Assembly (NCBI GenBank): GCA_015680905.1
Contig: CM027379.1
Span: 90,171,501 to 90,235,500, forward strand
Source: Coptis chinensis
Lineage: Eukaryota; Streptophyta; Magnoliopsida; Ranunculales; Ranunculaceae
DNA length: 64,000 nucleotides
Reading direction: 5' to 3'
The stretch's first letter is position 1; each line of letters opens with the position of its first letter. The notes under the pieces are model-generated. The model searched no databases and was not told the origin of the DNA. It was given only the letters and a program-made list of their open reading frames with translations. The translations under genes and the position numbers were made by a program. Positions 44,816 through 58,047 of this stretch are shown in pieces.

Positions 44816-46599
44816 ATGTTTCGCTTCATGCTGATTCAACTTTGTTTCATACAGGAGGGTACGCCGCATTTGGTACCGCCATCTTCTATCTTATGATCTC
44901 CATAGTTCTTTTGAAGTGTGTGGTTGCAAGCCGTAACCTTAGTCCAGTTTTAAAACTCTAATTGAACTGGAAAGTATAAATGTTTCTCGCAACACCCAGC
45001 AAAACGCTTTTCAATAAACGACGGTACCTAAAATTTCACCTCCTTCCTTTTCTTCCCTTTTCTACTTCACCGCTAACTTCAGCTAATCATTTGGGTCAAA
45101 AAGTCTCACTCATCACAAATAGTGGGAATGGTCAGAGTACTTTTGCTCATAAACGACGCGGCTGGCGACGGGCTGGTGTATGCATTGTCAAACACTTTTC
45201 CTCGGCTTCCAGGCTTTGACTTCCGAACCCGATACCAAATGGGCTTTTGGGCGTATACTTTTGTTTGACACCAGTCAAGAAGATAATCTTCATCATCACT
45301 AGCTTTCTCCCACAAGTAAGTCGATTTGTTCGAGAATCGACGCTAAAAGACTCCGACCGCCTTGAGAATCTGACGCTAAAGATTCAACTCGTCTTGAGGA
45401 TCCGACGCTAAAAGTGACTCACCTCAGAGATATGTTTATATTGTCGCCTTTTCCCCTTTGCATTAAGTTTTGCACATGATTCGTGGTCCAACCCTCGACA
45501 TCAACAAGATCTTCCTCCACCTTCTCCTCGATCCCCCAGAGCTGAAAGGGTAACTCTCAGATCGTTACCTTTCTTTTGATATTATTACACATGCCGCTTT
45601 TAGACACTCTCTTGTTATTCGTAACACAAGTTATGATACCTTCAGTTTATCCACACCCCATTACTCCCCTATACCACAATACGAGAATATGCTTGTCTTC
45701 AAGAATGCATACTGCACTGGGAACCCATAGCACCGCGGCTGCCGAAAGACGCCATGAGGCTCATCTCACCCACCTTACTTTGACGGCATCGTCACAGTAA
45801 GATCACCCACCCCATGTAGGTCTTATGCGTCGCGGGAACGTACTGCCTGGAGAGACATGCACACCGCCAGTATCAATGAAACGCACTGGGCCAGTTGCGA
45901 TCGAGATGGACCACCGCCATTTAGCCCACGATGACAACACGGGCCATTCCACAGAAATGAGAGCTTCCATGACTACATTTTAGGACCATATGCTTACGCT
46001 GGCCGTAATCCAGTTCTAGCTTAATGTTCATGGCGCAGCCAAAGATCGGGCCAGTGCTCGTGTGATGGATACTCCGGTGATATCCAGAGCAGCAAAGTAC
46101 CACCTGAAAGTTCAGACCGCACGACGTCAGCAGGACTCCCGGTTCTTGTTCTCGGCAAAGCCCTTAAGGATTCTTCCTCTCAAAACTCGAGATCATCAAT
46201 ATCTAGTTTATTTTTCCGCCTTGTATAATATTTATGTCATTGATTTACGTGGTTTGCATTTCCATTTTAATAGTAGGTTATTTCCTAAAATTTTCTGCCC
46301 TAATATATTAGGTTATGTCTAATATTATATTATATGGGTAGGAACATATATAATAACATTAGTAATAATAATTTATATAAATAACAAATTATATATGTAT
46401 ATATATATTTTAGATGTCACACCAACAGCAATGTTACCGTGAACTAACGCTTTAAAAACGTCATGAAATCGCAAGATTCAAAAACGTCAAAATCCAGTCA
46501 TGAAATCGATAAGATTTAAAAATCGGTCAAAAAACGGGGTCATGAAAAACGCGACAAAAAACGGGTCAAAAACGGTCAAAAACGAAAAAAATTTCTTTC
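44816..46599 (+). other. D post-integrase spacer
   Basis: Aligns in its first 550 bp with the B1 and B3 spacers and has three CGCTAAAAGACTC / CTTGAGGATC-type tandem units at about 45340-45420. From 45480 to 46200 I recognise little. AT-rich with TATATATATATTTTAG near 46400. A short tandem of CGGTCAAAAACG units lies at about 46520-46590. Confidence 0.55.
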
Positions 46600-46607
46600 T
46601 ATAAATA
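46600..46607 (+). promoter_or_regulatory. TATA box upstream of D micro-protein
   Basis: TATAAATA, 105-112 nt before the ATG at 46712, the same spacing as in B1. Confidence 0.58.
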
Positions 46608-46711
46608 AGTTCAACACCTCTCCATATCTACCTATTTTCATATTCTTCTTCCTCTACAATTTTATTCTCCTAGTAAAATCGCTTTTTAGTCCACTCCAAA
46701 TTTCAAGCTTC

Positions 46712-46832
46712 ATGGATGCCCTCAGGAAAAGTTTGAAAGCCGCAAATTGAATATGCTAATCAAGTTTTCATGCTTGTTTGTTTCATTATAGTAATGTTGT
46801 TAATGTGGCATATAGTTCTATCTAATATTTAG
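46712..46832 (+). pseudogene. Micro-protein remnant in D
   Basis: In the position of the B1 and B3 micro-proteins, and of the same size (121 bp), a start MDALRKSLKA is followed by a stretch coding FMLVCFIIVMLLMW-type hydrophobic sequence and an ATT-TAG end. Broken, but its hydrophobic part and size match. Third independent sighting of the family. Confidence 0.5.
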
Positions 46833-47115
46833 GTTTGTATTTCATTCCCTCGTGACATTATGTCGCGGTTTCCATACCGCAATGCTCTTACATCTTATCG
46901 CGGATAGTATATCTACATTTTCCTTTGTCCTTCTACTTATGCTATTTACTGTAAGAAAAAAAAAAAAGCGGGGCACTCCTGTCACATGCCCCTATTCTTT
47001 TCTCATCCACACTACATCCACTTTTGTGCATATCTTAGAAGATACACATGGTCTAACTACCCCGGACACCGATTCGTATTTTTTACATTTTGACTGGTGT
47101 TCATTTATAACAAGG
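46833..47115 (+). other. D spacer between micro-protein and ORF2
   Basis: Non-coding. Contains GGTCTAACTACCC at about 47049, the plus-strand form of the motif repeated in B1 and B3 spacers. Confidence 0.45.
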
Positions 47116-47392
47116 ATGACACCTCAAAAATCTAACTTCCCTTTTTCCAAATTTTTTCTTCACCAATTATCTTTAACGGCTCCTCACTGAAGTTTCATAA
47201 GCCCGAGCAAAATTTTACGGTGTAATTTCAAATGGTCTTTTTTCATCCCTTTTGACATAGAAATATTAATGTCGAGAGATGGTACCTCTCTTATCATATG
47301 TTTTTTTATTCCGCAGAATTGGTCTTGTCGTTTTATAAAACCTGTTATTTCCAAACGGCCAATTCTTTGTCGCTAAGGATGATGCGAATCGA
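47116..47392 (+). pseudogene. ORF2 N-terminal fragment in D
   Basis: Codes recognisable pieces similar to the start of B3 ORF2, ending with ELVLSFYKTCYFQTANSL, the ELVLxFY motif of this family. Truncated at the junction with the right duplicate of B1; broken. Confidence 0.5.
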
Positions 47393-47539
47393 TATGGAGA
47401 AAATAGGCGCTTCATGAAAAAAAAATTTCAAATAATTTTTCTCGAAAGCACTATTTTTCTCTTAGTTGATCCATTTGAAAGTATAAGTGAGGTAAGAATA
47501 GTGAAGAATGAGTGAAATGAAGATGGGTGAAAGGAAGAG

Positions 47540-47546
47540 ATTTATA
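47540..47546 (-). promoter_or_regulatory. TATA box for ORF2 in the B1 duplicate
   Basis: Minus strand GGCTATAAATCTC, copy of 12306-12312. The ORF2 start lies at 47474; only about 80 bp of ORF2 remains. Confidence 0.55.
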
Positions 47547-48235
47547 GCCAAGATATGAACATTTACGGATCAGGATGGCAAGTGGGTTAGATCCGAATTA
47601 ATATATGGGAAAAACACGTATAAAATATGTGCTCTTATCATTATCACATTTATGTTGTAGCACATTCAAATGAGAATTTCCACTGTGGGTCTTTTAACAT
47701 CGATTCTCGAGAGAATTAAGAGGTGTTCATAAGTATTAGAAAATACTCGAGGAAGGTTTTAGAGGGCAGTTAGACTAATCATTATTTTTCTATTTTGATT
47801 TGTCAAATAGGGCATGTAAAGTCACTTCCTAAGACTGTTATTGAGGCATGCAAATAGATAGAACATATGGAGGAAAGGGCCACAGGGTAGTTAGACCTAC
47901 ACGTAAATTCTAAATTTTTGGAGCAAACTTCAATAATGGAAGCTGGTTAGAGCTTACAGAGTGGTGTGCGCGACATAATGATTTGACCTTGTTTTGTTTT
48001 TGTGAATTTTTTATTTATTTTTATGGGTGTTCTATTTTTTTATATTTTTATTTTATTTTATTTTACTTTTTCTGTTTATGAAGAAGCAAAAATACAAATA
48101 ATACATACAAACATAACATAGGCAATTTCTCCATTTTAATACATAAACCCATTACAAATGTGTGAGAATTATTTAACACACCATGCTAATGTACAAAAAA
48201 TTAAAGAAAAAAGAAAAAGATAATGTTACCTAGAT
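47547..48235 (-). other. Micro-protein to ORF2 spacer in the B1 duplicate
   Basis: Copy of 12313-12998 with the repeated TAGTTAGAC motif and the TTTTATTTTATT run. No gene. Confidence 0.6.
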
Positions 48236-48356
48236 CTAGATATTTTTGAAGGATGTTATGCATAATCAAAAGCATGATAGCGATAAGCACCCATCATGAA
48301 AAATCCTTGGATGCATCGTCACGTTGCTGCTTTTCAAAATTTTCAATCGGATCCAT
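48236..48356 (-). pseudogene. Micro-protein in the B1 duplicate, broken
   Basis: Copy of 12999-13118 with the same N-terminus (MDPIENFEKQQRDDASK). Broken in this copy. Confidence 0.6.
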
Positions 48357-48457
48357 GAACGAAACTGAAAGAGAGTAGAATGTTGAAGAATTAATTTGTT
48401 GAGAGATAGAGAATGGGATGAGTGAATTGAAATAGTGTGAGGGGGGGGAGGGGTCGA

Positions 48458-48465
48458 TATTTATA
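48458..48465 (-). promoter_or_regulatory. TATA box for micro-protein in the B1 duplicate
   Basis: Copy of 13221-13228 (TATAAATA on the minus strand). Confidence 0.55.
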
Positions 48466-49560
48466 GGTAGAGATATGACCGCTGGGGAAAGTGTGCGAAT
48501 AGTAGAGATCGCGTGGGCTAAAAAGCTCAAGCTTCGTGGACGGATCCTGGTGAAATTTTTTGGTCCAAGCCCGAAAAGCATGCAGAATAGTAGAGATCGT
48601 GTGGGCTAAACAAAACTCAAGTACAGGACTTGGATCGGGTCGATTTTTTTTTTGGAACTATATACAAATGTACAAGGGAAGATTAACGCAGTTAGCAATT
48701 TGCCGATGGCGAAGACTCTCCACATAAAATCCCGTGCAACCGTCATGTCGATCTAGAGCTAACCCATTCCGGCTAGGACTGGCTTAAACTTTATGTTTTG
48801 GGGGCCGAGGGTGTAGGGCCGGTACCATCCTGACCGCGGCGAGGGTGCAACGGTCTAATAATATTACCCTTATTACATATGGTATATCCTCAAACCGCCC
48901 GAAACAAAATCAAATAGTGAACAACTAAGGGTTGGCCTCGTGGCATCCATTGCGGTAATCCCGAAAGCCCGGCAACATCATCCGAGGTTGAACCACGAAT
49001 CTCTTTGTGCACACTAGTAGTGCAAAAGGAAAATGTGAAAAGACAATGCAGTATATACATGTTGAGTCTTTTTAACGTAAGATCTTCAAGATGATTATGA
49101 GTTTTTAATGTTAGATCCTCAAGACGGTTCCCAACCTGTGGAGCAATAATGGCTGATGATGAAGTTTATCCTACTCACCGGTGTTAGAAAAAAGTATAAC
49201 TTATACCGGCAAGTATCATATAGGAATTTAAGACCGGGACAGAAAGGTGTTTGACAATGCATACACCACCCCATCCTTCGATCACGTCGTTTACGAGCAA
49301 AAGTACAATGACCATTATCTATTTGTGATGAGTGAGACTTACACCAAATGATTAGCTAAAGTCCGTGAGGCAGATAGTAGAAAAGGGAATAGAAGGAAGG
49401 AGGGGAAATTTTTGGTACCCATCGTTTACCAGACGACACGTTTACTCGATTATCGAAGACATTTATATTCCGCCTCAAAATAGTTGTTGTGGACTATGGT
49501 TCCGTGCTAGCAACCACACACTCAAGTGATATGAGAGAAGAAAAGAAAAGAGGGGCCTAA
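48466..49560 (-). other. Post-integrase spacer in the B1 duplicate
   Basis: Copy of 13229-14378, including the 87-bp tandem duplication and the GATCCTCAAGACG motif. Contains one of the strongly altered patches. Confidence 0.6.
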
Positions 49561-50815
49561 CTACCAAAATGGTGTACTCCCTTTTAAAACACATGAAAAG
49601 GAAGTACACAAGAAAATTGATCGGTCGGTGTAAATTGGATCTTGTAGAAAGAGTCTTGTCAACATCATCGGAGACCATAACTCGTTGTAATATTTGAGAC
49701 ATTGACCATTTACTTGAAATTCGTTGTTATCGTTTAAATTTTTCAAAGAGATTGCCCCATAAGGGGTTACAACAGAGACAATGGAAGGACCCGACCATCG
49801 TGTTTTCAATTTTCCTAGAAAAATGTGTAATCTTGAGGTGCAAAGCAAAATATTTTGACCAATTTTGAAATCTTTTCGTAAAATGTGCTTGTCATGCACT
49901 CTTTTCATGTTGGCTTTATAGGATTTCGAGAGATCATATGCATCACTCCGAATTTCCTCAAGCTTATTGATTTGCAATTTCCTCTTTTCACCTACCGCAT
50001 TGATATTATAATTGAGGCTTTTGATGGCCCATAGAGCACGATGCTTAAGTTCATCCGACAGATGACAAGGTTTTCCTAAAACGAGGTGGTAAGGAGACAT
50101 CTCTATAGGTGTTTGAAAGGCCGTTTTATATACCCACAAGGCATCGGATAATCGGAGAGACCAGTCTTTCCTAGATGGATTAACTATTTTCTCCAAAATA
50201 GACTTTATCTTTCTATTAGATACTTCCACTTAGCCACTGGTCTGAGGATGATACGGAGTTGCCACCTTGTGGGTAACTCCATATTTATTTACTAATGACT
50301 CAAAAATTTTATTACAAAAATGTTTTTCCCCATCACTGATAATAGCTCTGGGGATACCAAAATGAGAGAAAATATTTTCTTTTACAAAAATTACTACAGT
50401 CTTATGGTCATTAGCATGACATGGTATTGCCTCAATCTATTTTGACACGTAGTCAACAGCTACCAGGATGTAGAGAAAGCCATGAGAATTTGGGAAGGGA
50501 CCCATGAAATTGATTCCCCCGACATCGAAAATTTCCACAAATAGAATTGGATTTAAGGGCACCATATTGCGTTGAGTAATGCGACCTAGTTGCTGGCATC
50601 GAACGCATGCTTTGCAATGCTCATGTGCATCTCTAAATAGTGTGGGCCAGTAAAAGCCACATTGTAAAACCTATGTTGCAGTTTTCTACCAATTGAAATG
50701 ACCACCACAAGATTGTTCATGGCGTAAGGATAACACGTTACATCATTATGTTCCCAATCGAATGCAACGGTATGAGTTGGTCCGAACAATACTTGAAGAG
50801 TTAAGGTCATCTTAG
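49561..50815 (-). pseudogene. Integrase in the B1 duplicate
   Basis: Copy of 14379-15560. The C-terminal region is nearly identical (WSLRLSDALWVYKTAFQTP, KTRWSGPSIVSVVTPYGAI). Broken. Confidence 0.82.
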
Positions 50816-52602
50816 AAATAATATTTCATAGTGGAAAATAATTTTTTTTGGTCAGCACGAGACCAAGAGGAAGGAACTTCCTCAATAACAGGGTAGTTCA
50901 CTATATCAGCGTACCAAGGAGAGGAAAAAATTGAGTACAAGTGCTCATCAGGGAAGAAAATCGCAGATGGGTTTGAATCATTATCAACATCACTGACGAG
51001 CCTTGATAAATAGTCAGCAACAACATTCTCGCAACCTTTTTTATCTATAATTTCCAAAGTAAACTCTTGCAAGAGAAGGATCCATTGGATTAATCTCTAT
51101 TTAGCATCCTTTTTCGCGAGTAGGTAATGAAGTGCCGCATGGTCATTGTAGACAATTGTCGAAGAACCAACTAGGTATGGATGAAACTTATCCAAGAATA
51201 TACCGCAGCTAGGAACTCTTTCACCGGTGGTGGTATAGTTCCACGTTGAGCTTCATTAAGAGTTTTACTAGCGTATTAAATGACAATGGGTTTGTTGTCT
51301 CCCCCGTTGACCTAGTAATGCTCAATCGCATAGTTGCTAGCGTCACCGCATAAGTTCAAACGGTTTAGACCAACTGTGGTTGAATGATTAGAGCGATAGT
51401 CGAGATTTTCAGAGTTTCAAATGCTTGTTTGCAATTGAAATTGAAATCGAATATGTCATCCTTAATTAGGAGATTGGTTAAAGGTCTAGTAACCTTTGAG
51501 AAATCTTGAATGAATCTCTATAGAGTCGGTATGGCCTACGAAGGCATTGATGTCACGAACCGATTAGGTGGGATAGGGAGGATGAAATCTTATCAATCTT
51601 TGCTTTATCAACCTCTATTCCATCTTTTGAAATAATATGTCCTAGAATGATTCCTTTGGTAACCATAAAATGACATTTTTTCCAGTTAAGGACTAGATTT
51701 TTCTCTTCACAACGTGCAAAAACCTGAAAAAGATCTGATAGACATTTATTGAATGAGTTACCATATATGGAGAAATCTTCCATGAAAACTTCTATAAAAC
51801 GTTCAACCATATCACTGAAAATGTGAAGCATACAACGTTGGAATGTACCAGGGTCATTACAAAGGCCAAAATGCATTCATTTATATGCAAAGGTGCCAAA
51901 GAGACAAGTGAACGTTGTTTTTTCTTGATCGCCAGGATCAATGATAATTTGAAAATAGCCCGAATATCCATCAAGAAAACAATAATATGCATGACCGGCT
52001 AAACGTTCAAGCATCCGTCAACGAAGGGAAGAGGAAGTGATCTTTACGTGTTACCACATTAAGTTTGCTATAATCAATGCAAATTATCCATTTCATCGGG
52101 ATACGAGTGGAGATGCATTCATATTTTTATTTCGCTGCGTAATGCTAAACTATTTCGACAACGTGGACTGCACTCACCTAAACACTATCGAGAGATAGGG
52201 TATATAATATCAGCATCAAGTAATCTTAAAACTTCCTCCACACCACATCCTTCATGGCGGGGTTCGGGACGATGTTGCGATTCACGCGATGTCGTTGCTC
52301 TTTTCTTTAAGATGTATGCGATGGGTGCACACGTTAGGGTCAATGCCCTTGATATCATCTAAAGACCATCTGAGCGTAGAACGATGTTCTTGAATGACAT
52401 GAATTAAATAGCCTTCCTGATCGACAGTCAACTTGGATGAAATGATAATTGGGTGCATGCCATCTGGATCTAGATGTACGTACTTTAAATCCGAAGGAAG
52501 AGGCTTTAAATCAGGAGTGGGAGGAGTGGGAATCAAAGATTCTTGAGAAAAGTTGTCTTCAGCAGAGAAGATGGATTGATGCTCCTTAAAATCGCCAGAC
52601 AA
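50812..52602 (-). pseudogene. RT and RNase H in the B1 duplicate
   Basis: Copy of 15720-17301. FGLCNDPGTFQRCML, NLVLNWKKCHFMVTKGIILG, SKDGIEVDKAKI and the lead-in TPDLKPLPSDLKYVHLDPDG are visible. Broken. Confidence 0.82.
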
Positions 52603-52689
52603 TGTAATAATAGAGTCAAAAAGTGGTACTAACTCTAATAACGTGGTGATGTCCTTAGTGTATGAGTCAACATCAAATTTTGAAGTACC

Positions 52690-53490
52690 AAAAGAAAGAA
52701 ATTAGTGCACTTCATCATTAGGAAAAGATTTGGTTAAATACCATTGCGTGAGGCTATCAACCATGCTAATCTCACCATTAGCATCTGGAATTTGTTTCAT
52801 TAACTTGAAAACATTGATCTCGACAGAAAGATTTCCGAAGGACATGGTCATGGAACCATCCCTACAGTTTATGAGGGCATTTGCAAATCTGAGGAAAGGG
52901 CCCTAAGATGATCGGAATGGAGTCAATGGTAACTTCTGTATCCAAAATGACAAAATCGACAGGATAGTAAAAGTTTTGGACTTTTACAATGACGTTTTCC
53001 ACAATGCCTTTAGGATACTTGATGGAGCGATCGCCTAACTGCAAAGTTATGGTGGTAGGTTTAAGCTCTGTAGACCTAGTTGTTTGAATAGGTAATATAG
53101 AAGTAAGTTCACACTTGTGCCTAGGTCTAGTAATGCAAGAGCAGTATATTTGTCTCCCCAATGTGCATGGAACGGTGGGTTTTCTTGGGTCCTTGTATTT
53201 GACAATACCATTCGCGTAATCCGTAATGGAAGGGAACCGCTTACGTGAGGAATGCTTGTTGAGGAACATTGGTTCTCCTTTTGGTGGTGCACATATCTTT
53301 CGAGAAAAATTTGCATGTTTTGGCAATTGTTTGAGGGCCTCGAGAAATGGTAAGTTGATGGTCAAATTCTTGAACGTTTCTCCGAATCTCATCAAAAATT
53401 TTCATTAGGTTTATTCTTTGTCAAACGCGTGGAAAACGGTGTCTTTGGTTGGAATTTGGCATACGTCAACTTGCTTATTTCCGTGTGGTG
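52690..53490 (-). pseudogene. Protease in the B1 duplicate
   Basis: Copy of 17466-18250 with LDLGTSVNLLLYYLF and DRSIKYPKGIVENVIVKV. Broken. Confidence 0.78.
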
Positions 53491-54635
53491 GATGATAACT
53501 TGGTTGGAAATGGTGCTTCCCGCGTATGTTTGACATCAGAAACAAGTACATTGGGAGATGCAGCTATATTTGGGTGATCAGTTGGCATACGTATTTGATT
53601 ATCTACGGTTTTGCCAAAACGAAGAGTAGTGACTGCATTCACCTCACCTTGGTTTGGATTACTTGTACCTGGTGCATTGTTGAGTTCAAAGACAGTGTTT
53701 GCTGGCTTAGGGTTTGGAACTGCTTGTCTAGGAAACACGCCCTTTTGACTCTTATCCTGAGCCAAAAGTTGAAAAGATTGTTGGATAGAGGTCATAATTT
53801 GAGATTGTTGATTCATGTATGCTAGGAAAGCCTCAGTCGTCTTATTAGCAGAAGGTTGAATAGGAGGAGCAACAGGAGCTAATTCATGGTTATTGTTGGT
53901 GGACTGAGGATGATATCCGTAACTTTGATTTATTAGAACAAGGTTACGATTGTTTTGGTAGGTAGGATTTGAATTGCTCAGAACCTAATTTTGACCTTGT
54001 TGGTACTGCAGATTATTCCCTTGATGGTATGGAATATAGTTGGTGGATGGTCGAACAGGCGGATTGGTGAAACCTGGAGGAGCCATCTGCTGTATATTTG
54101 GTCGCCAAGTGAGATTCGGATGTTGTCTCCATGGTGCATTAGGGATGTCGAATGCACAAGCTTCTTAAGATGTTTGGGCAGTGGAGTCATATAACAAGGG
54201 ATAATATGTATCGGGATGGTCGGATTTAGGCAAAGAAAACATGGGGAAGTGTTAACGCTCATTGACCTATTTGGGTTTTGATGCGTTTACTTGAACCTGC
54301 GAGAGCATCTACCTTCTTGGTTAGGGACTCAATCAGAGTTTTTTAATTATGGATCAGGTTTTACCTCAAACATAGATGTAACTTTAGAAGTAATATCTTA
54401 AAATGATCTTGAAGTATTAGTGTTACCCAACGGGTAACTCTCAAAGCTTGTTTTTTTGAAGAAAATTGTATGCCTCAAGAACCTCTTTGTCCATGAAATA
54501 ACTACCGCTCATAATATCAAACGTTTCTTTTTGATAATCGGAAAGACCATTAAAGAATGAACAGACGAGGACAACGGTGTCAAGTTGATGATGGGACATT
54601 CTAAAATAAGATTAATAAAGTGACTCCATGCTTCG
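53491..54635 (-). pseudogene. Gag (3' part) in the B1 duplicate
   Basis: Copy of 18251-19394, cut at the same base by the B2 LTR. Shows SVNTSPCFLCLNP (zinc-like region), MNQQSQIMTSIQQSFQLLAQ and a Gln-rich tract. Broken. Confidence 0.75.
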
Positions 54636-56271
54636 TGATAAGTATTAAATTAGACTTACTCCAACTCACACTTATATAAATTACCTTACTTTCGATTCAT
54701 GTTGAAATATAGTTAGTTCGAGTAAAGGAATCGTCCCATGCCTAACATTGAAGCACTTTTGGTTCACAACTTAACTAGACTACTCAAGAGAAACCTTAAA
54801 TGAGAGAAGGCTTTAGGTGGAAGTTTTTATACTACGCTTTACTTCTTTTAATTATAAGTTACAAAAGTTACTAATAACAAATTTATTCTGAAATGACTAA
54901 AGAAGATAGAAGAGAGAGAAGTCTGGAGGATTAATTTACCATGTGATTCAAACTACTATTAATGAAAAACATATTTGAATTGTTAGTTTTCATATTCACC
55001 TTGATTCATAGACAAATCAAAGTGAATAATTAAACTTTGATCCCTAGTATAATTTCTAAATCTCTAAAGAGATTCTACTAGCATGAGAGATTAAATTAGC
55101 ACCCTATCTCTATAGCACTTCTTCAACCTCTAGTTTGTTTTCCACTTCTAACTATTTTGTAATTGAAGTAAAAAATCAAACTTGTTAAATTTTACGCAAT
55201 TGAGTTACATCTTCATTAGTAGAGTTATCCTCACATGGGTTTATCTAACCCTCCACAAGGGATGAGTTAGCTCATGGTGAGATAACTACAACTAATGAAA
55301 ATGAAGAAGAAGAAGAAGAGAGTGAAGGGCTACAAGGCCACAAATCACAAGTAAATTGGCAAGTTTATTTAGAGTATTTTTTTGTGTGCTAAAAAGGTAA
55401 TTGATTAATAAAAGAATAAGAGTTACATGGAATCCAAAGTAACAAAACAGAATTAGAAATAGGGATACAAGGTCATTACTAGAATATAGTTATCTAGTTA
55501 ACAAATCGAAAATAGGTAGTATAGTGGTTCTCCAAATTTTTTCATGAAAAGAGAGGGTCGAGATTCCCACCATATACTGTCTCCCACCATAAATAAATTA
55601 TTTAGAGTACCACCCCTCCTATTTATAGTTTTAAAGGAGTGAAATGGGTGGCCAAGATTACATCTTACATTTTAAATTCAAAGGTTACAAATTAATCTAC
55701 TTTTATAATAAAATTTATTTAATCTAAGTAGAGAAAGTGGGTGAATAGTAATTCCTATTACAAGATAAATAATTAGGAGTGGTTTGTGCATGTATTAAGT
55801 TGAGAAAGTGGGTGATTATATAAGCTTCCACTTAATGACATCATGATGAATAGTAATTAGATTTTTGCTTTGTCTTGGTTCGGATCTATTTTAATTCCCA
55901 GTCCAGTAAATTGATAGAACCTATATACCATTGTGTAGAGATTGTCACGCTAATCGCTTTGATAGGTCACACGCCCAAAATGGAGTTCGGAGTCAAAAGA
56001 TATGATTTTTTGAAGTTTCGTTGACTTTTCTGCAAGATTTGACCAAGGTTGACCCGGAATTGACTATTTTGACCAGGCTTCATGGGCTTGATTATGATCC
56101 TCTTTTCAGCTTCCAATGGGCTTCTTTTGGACTTGATAAAAAGGCTTTGTTTCCAATTAGCATATTCACCTTGTTTCCATGCCAAAATGCTGATTTTGTT
56201 GAAATTTCATCGTTTACATGTCGAAACCTGCAAAAGCATGGAAATATAATTACATTTTTGGGTGCTTCTCA
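54636..56271 (-). repeat. 3' LTR of B2, right copy
   Basis: 1636 bp copy of 19395-21026 with the same flanking CTTCG. Confidence 0.82.
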
Positions 56272-58047
56272 CACCACCCCCAAACAACATTTTGCTTGTC
56301 CTCAAGCAAAAAAGAGACACTAAATAGATAAGTGGCAAAAAATGTGTAGTCTAAGCTGATTCTCGTTTCGCAGAGTGCGATTGCATTAACCATATGCAAC
56401 AAGGCTTTAAACCACTAGGAATTCCCTAACAAAGGAAGTTATAACCTCGTGAGAGTTTTCCTGATAAGATACTCACAAACTTCATTTATACTACAACGAC
56501 TCAGTAACAAAGACTTATTCCCTTAATTAATCTCATATATCTATACATGCCATTAACGGGGAACAAGAACTAATTCCATTGAAACTTGAGTTAATAAATT
56601 CACAATAATTAAAATATTTACATATGATCATGCATGCAGTGAATTTTTACAATGAACTGTACAAGCAGGGCCATTTCTAGATTCTTTGGAGAGCGTCCTT
56701 AAGTAGGTTCTCACAGGTATGTGTCGAAACACAAATTCTCTCACAATTTTTCCACTCAAGTTTAAGCTAACTCCGATTAATGCGGTGGGCACACTTTTCC
56801 TCACATACTCAATGACATTCAGAAGAGCCGAGGTCGATCGATCACAACTACTACTTAGTATCACACTACCCTATTCCTAGTTGAGCTAGAGGTCTTTATT
56901 AGGTATTATGGGGCTTAGGTGGTAGTGTAGAAGAAAATGGAATGGAAACTCAAAAATATGATAAGTATGTGAGAATAGGGTCTTCAAAAATTTTAACACT
57001 AGAGAAATCCTTTGCTTGCTGCTTCTAAAATATATTTTCCATGCTTAGCCCTTTTTGGCTTATTGACTCTTTTTTATTTGATTTTTAGGAGTTCTAACTA
57101 TAACTGTTTTATTTCTATTTTCTTTTTTTTTTTCCTTTATGAAGCAAGTAACTGATTTTTGTTTGGACAAGTCTTTCTCTTCACTTTTCTGCATTCAGCC
57201 TATTTCTCATACTCATCAAATAGGTGGGTTTATTTTATTTTGGGGTTAATAGATGGGTAAGGAAATATTGGTGAAAATAGTGAAAATGGCTAAATGAAAG
57301 GTTCAATGGGGCGACTAGCAGTAAAATTTGTACAGGTATGTATTTATGGTTATATCGATCCAAAGAAAGCCTAAATTCTCTACTAGGATTCGGATGGTGA
57401 TCAAGTAAGTAAACATGTGATTTTTCTACTCGAAATAACTACTCTTCTGTGTCATTACTAATAAATCACTCCTGTCGAGGCTTTTAGGCTAGATTCTCAC
57501 TAGATTTGAAATTAAGTAGTCTAACCGTGGGTCCCGAAACTTCATCGCTAAAATACAGGTCAATGATACTCATTGTATGAATGTTCATGAAAAGATGCAA
57601 AAACTATTGCCTACGTATTAACCTAAGTTTCAAGGAACAAATTCTCATCCTAGTGCTACGGTGAGATTTCTAAACAACTTTCATCACAGAAAAGGAAACA
57701 AGACTTTGTCATTAAATACGTTGAAAAGAAAAGAAAGTAAAACTATAAACAAGCTAATAATATGCTAATGTTTTGCAAAAAAATGTTCTAACCACCCCCA
57801 AACAGAAGGACACTTTGTCCTCAAAGTGTAAGAGAGAGAAAAAGATACCTGAAAAGCTTGAGCAAAGATTTAGCGAACAAACTACAACAAAATGTTATTC
57901 AAACACAATATACAATATACCAAAAGAAACTTGAAAATATCACACTAAGCAAAGAAAACAAACAACATACAAAGAAACAAACAAATATCACACCACAAAA
58001 AGGGAATAACATACCAAATACATATATATACAACCCAACATGTAAAT
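56272..58047 (-). other. 3' tail of B2, right copy, with terminal and internal polypurine signatures
   Basis: Copy of 21027-22799. Terminal tract at 56272-56310; internal signature at 57790-57828. The hairpin region near 56430 is altered in this copy. Confidence 0.75.

Larger units (their letters stand above)
44417..47392 (+). mobile_element. Element D: plus-strand fragment of a fourth B-type element
   Basis: Runs from the integrase C-terminal region through spacer, TATA box and micro-protein into ORF2, then stops where the minus-strand right duplicate of B1 begins. It is clearly more diverged than sequencing noise alone would explain (roughly three quarters identity to B1 in integrase, by eye). 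Both ends are truncated. Confidence 0.7.
47393..54635 (-). mobile_element. B1 duplicate (right copy), 3' truncated
   Basis: Minus strand, from the first codons of ORF2 back to gag, where it is cut by the B2 duplicate at 54635 as in the left copy. Lacks ORF3 and the 3' tail. Confidence 0.85.
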
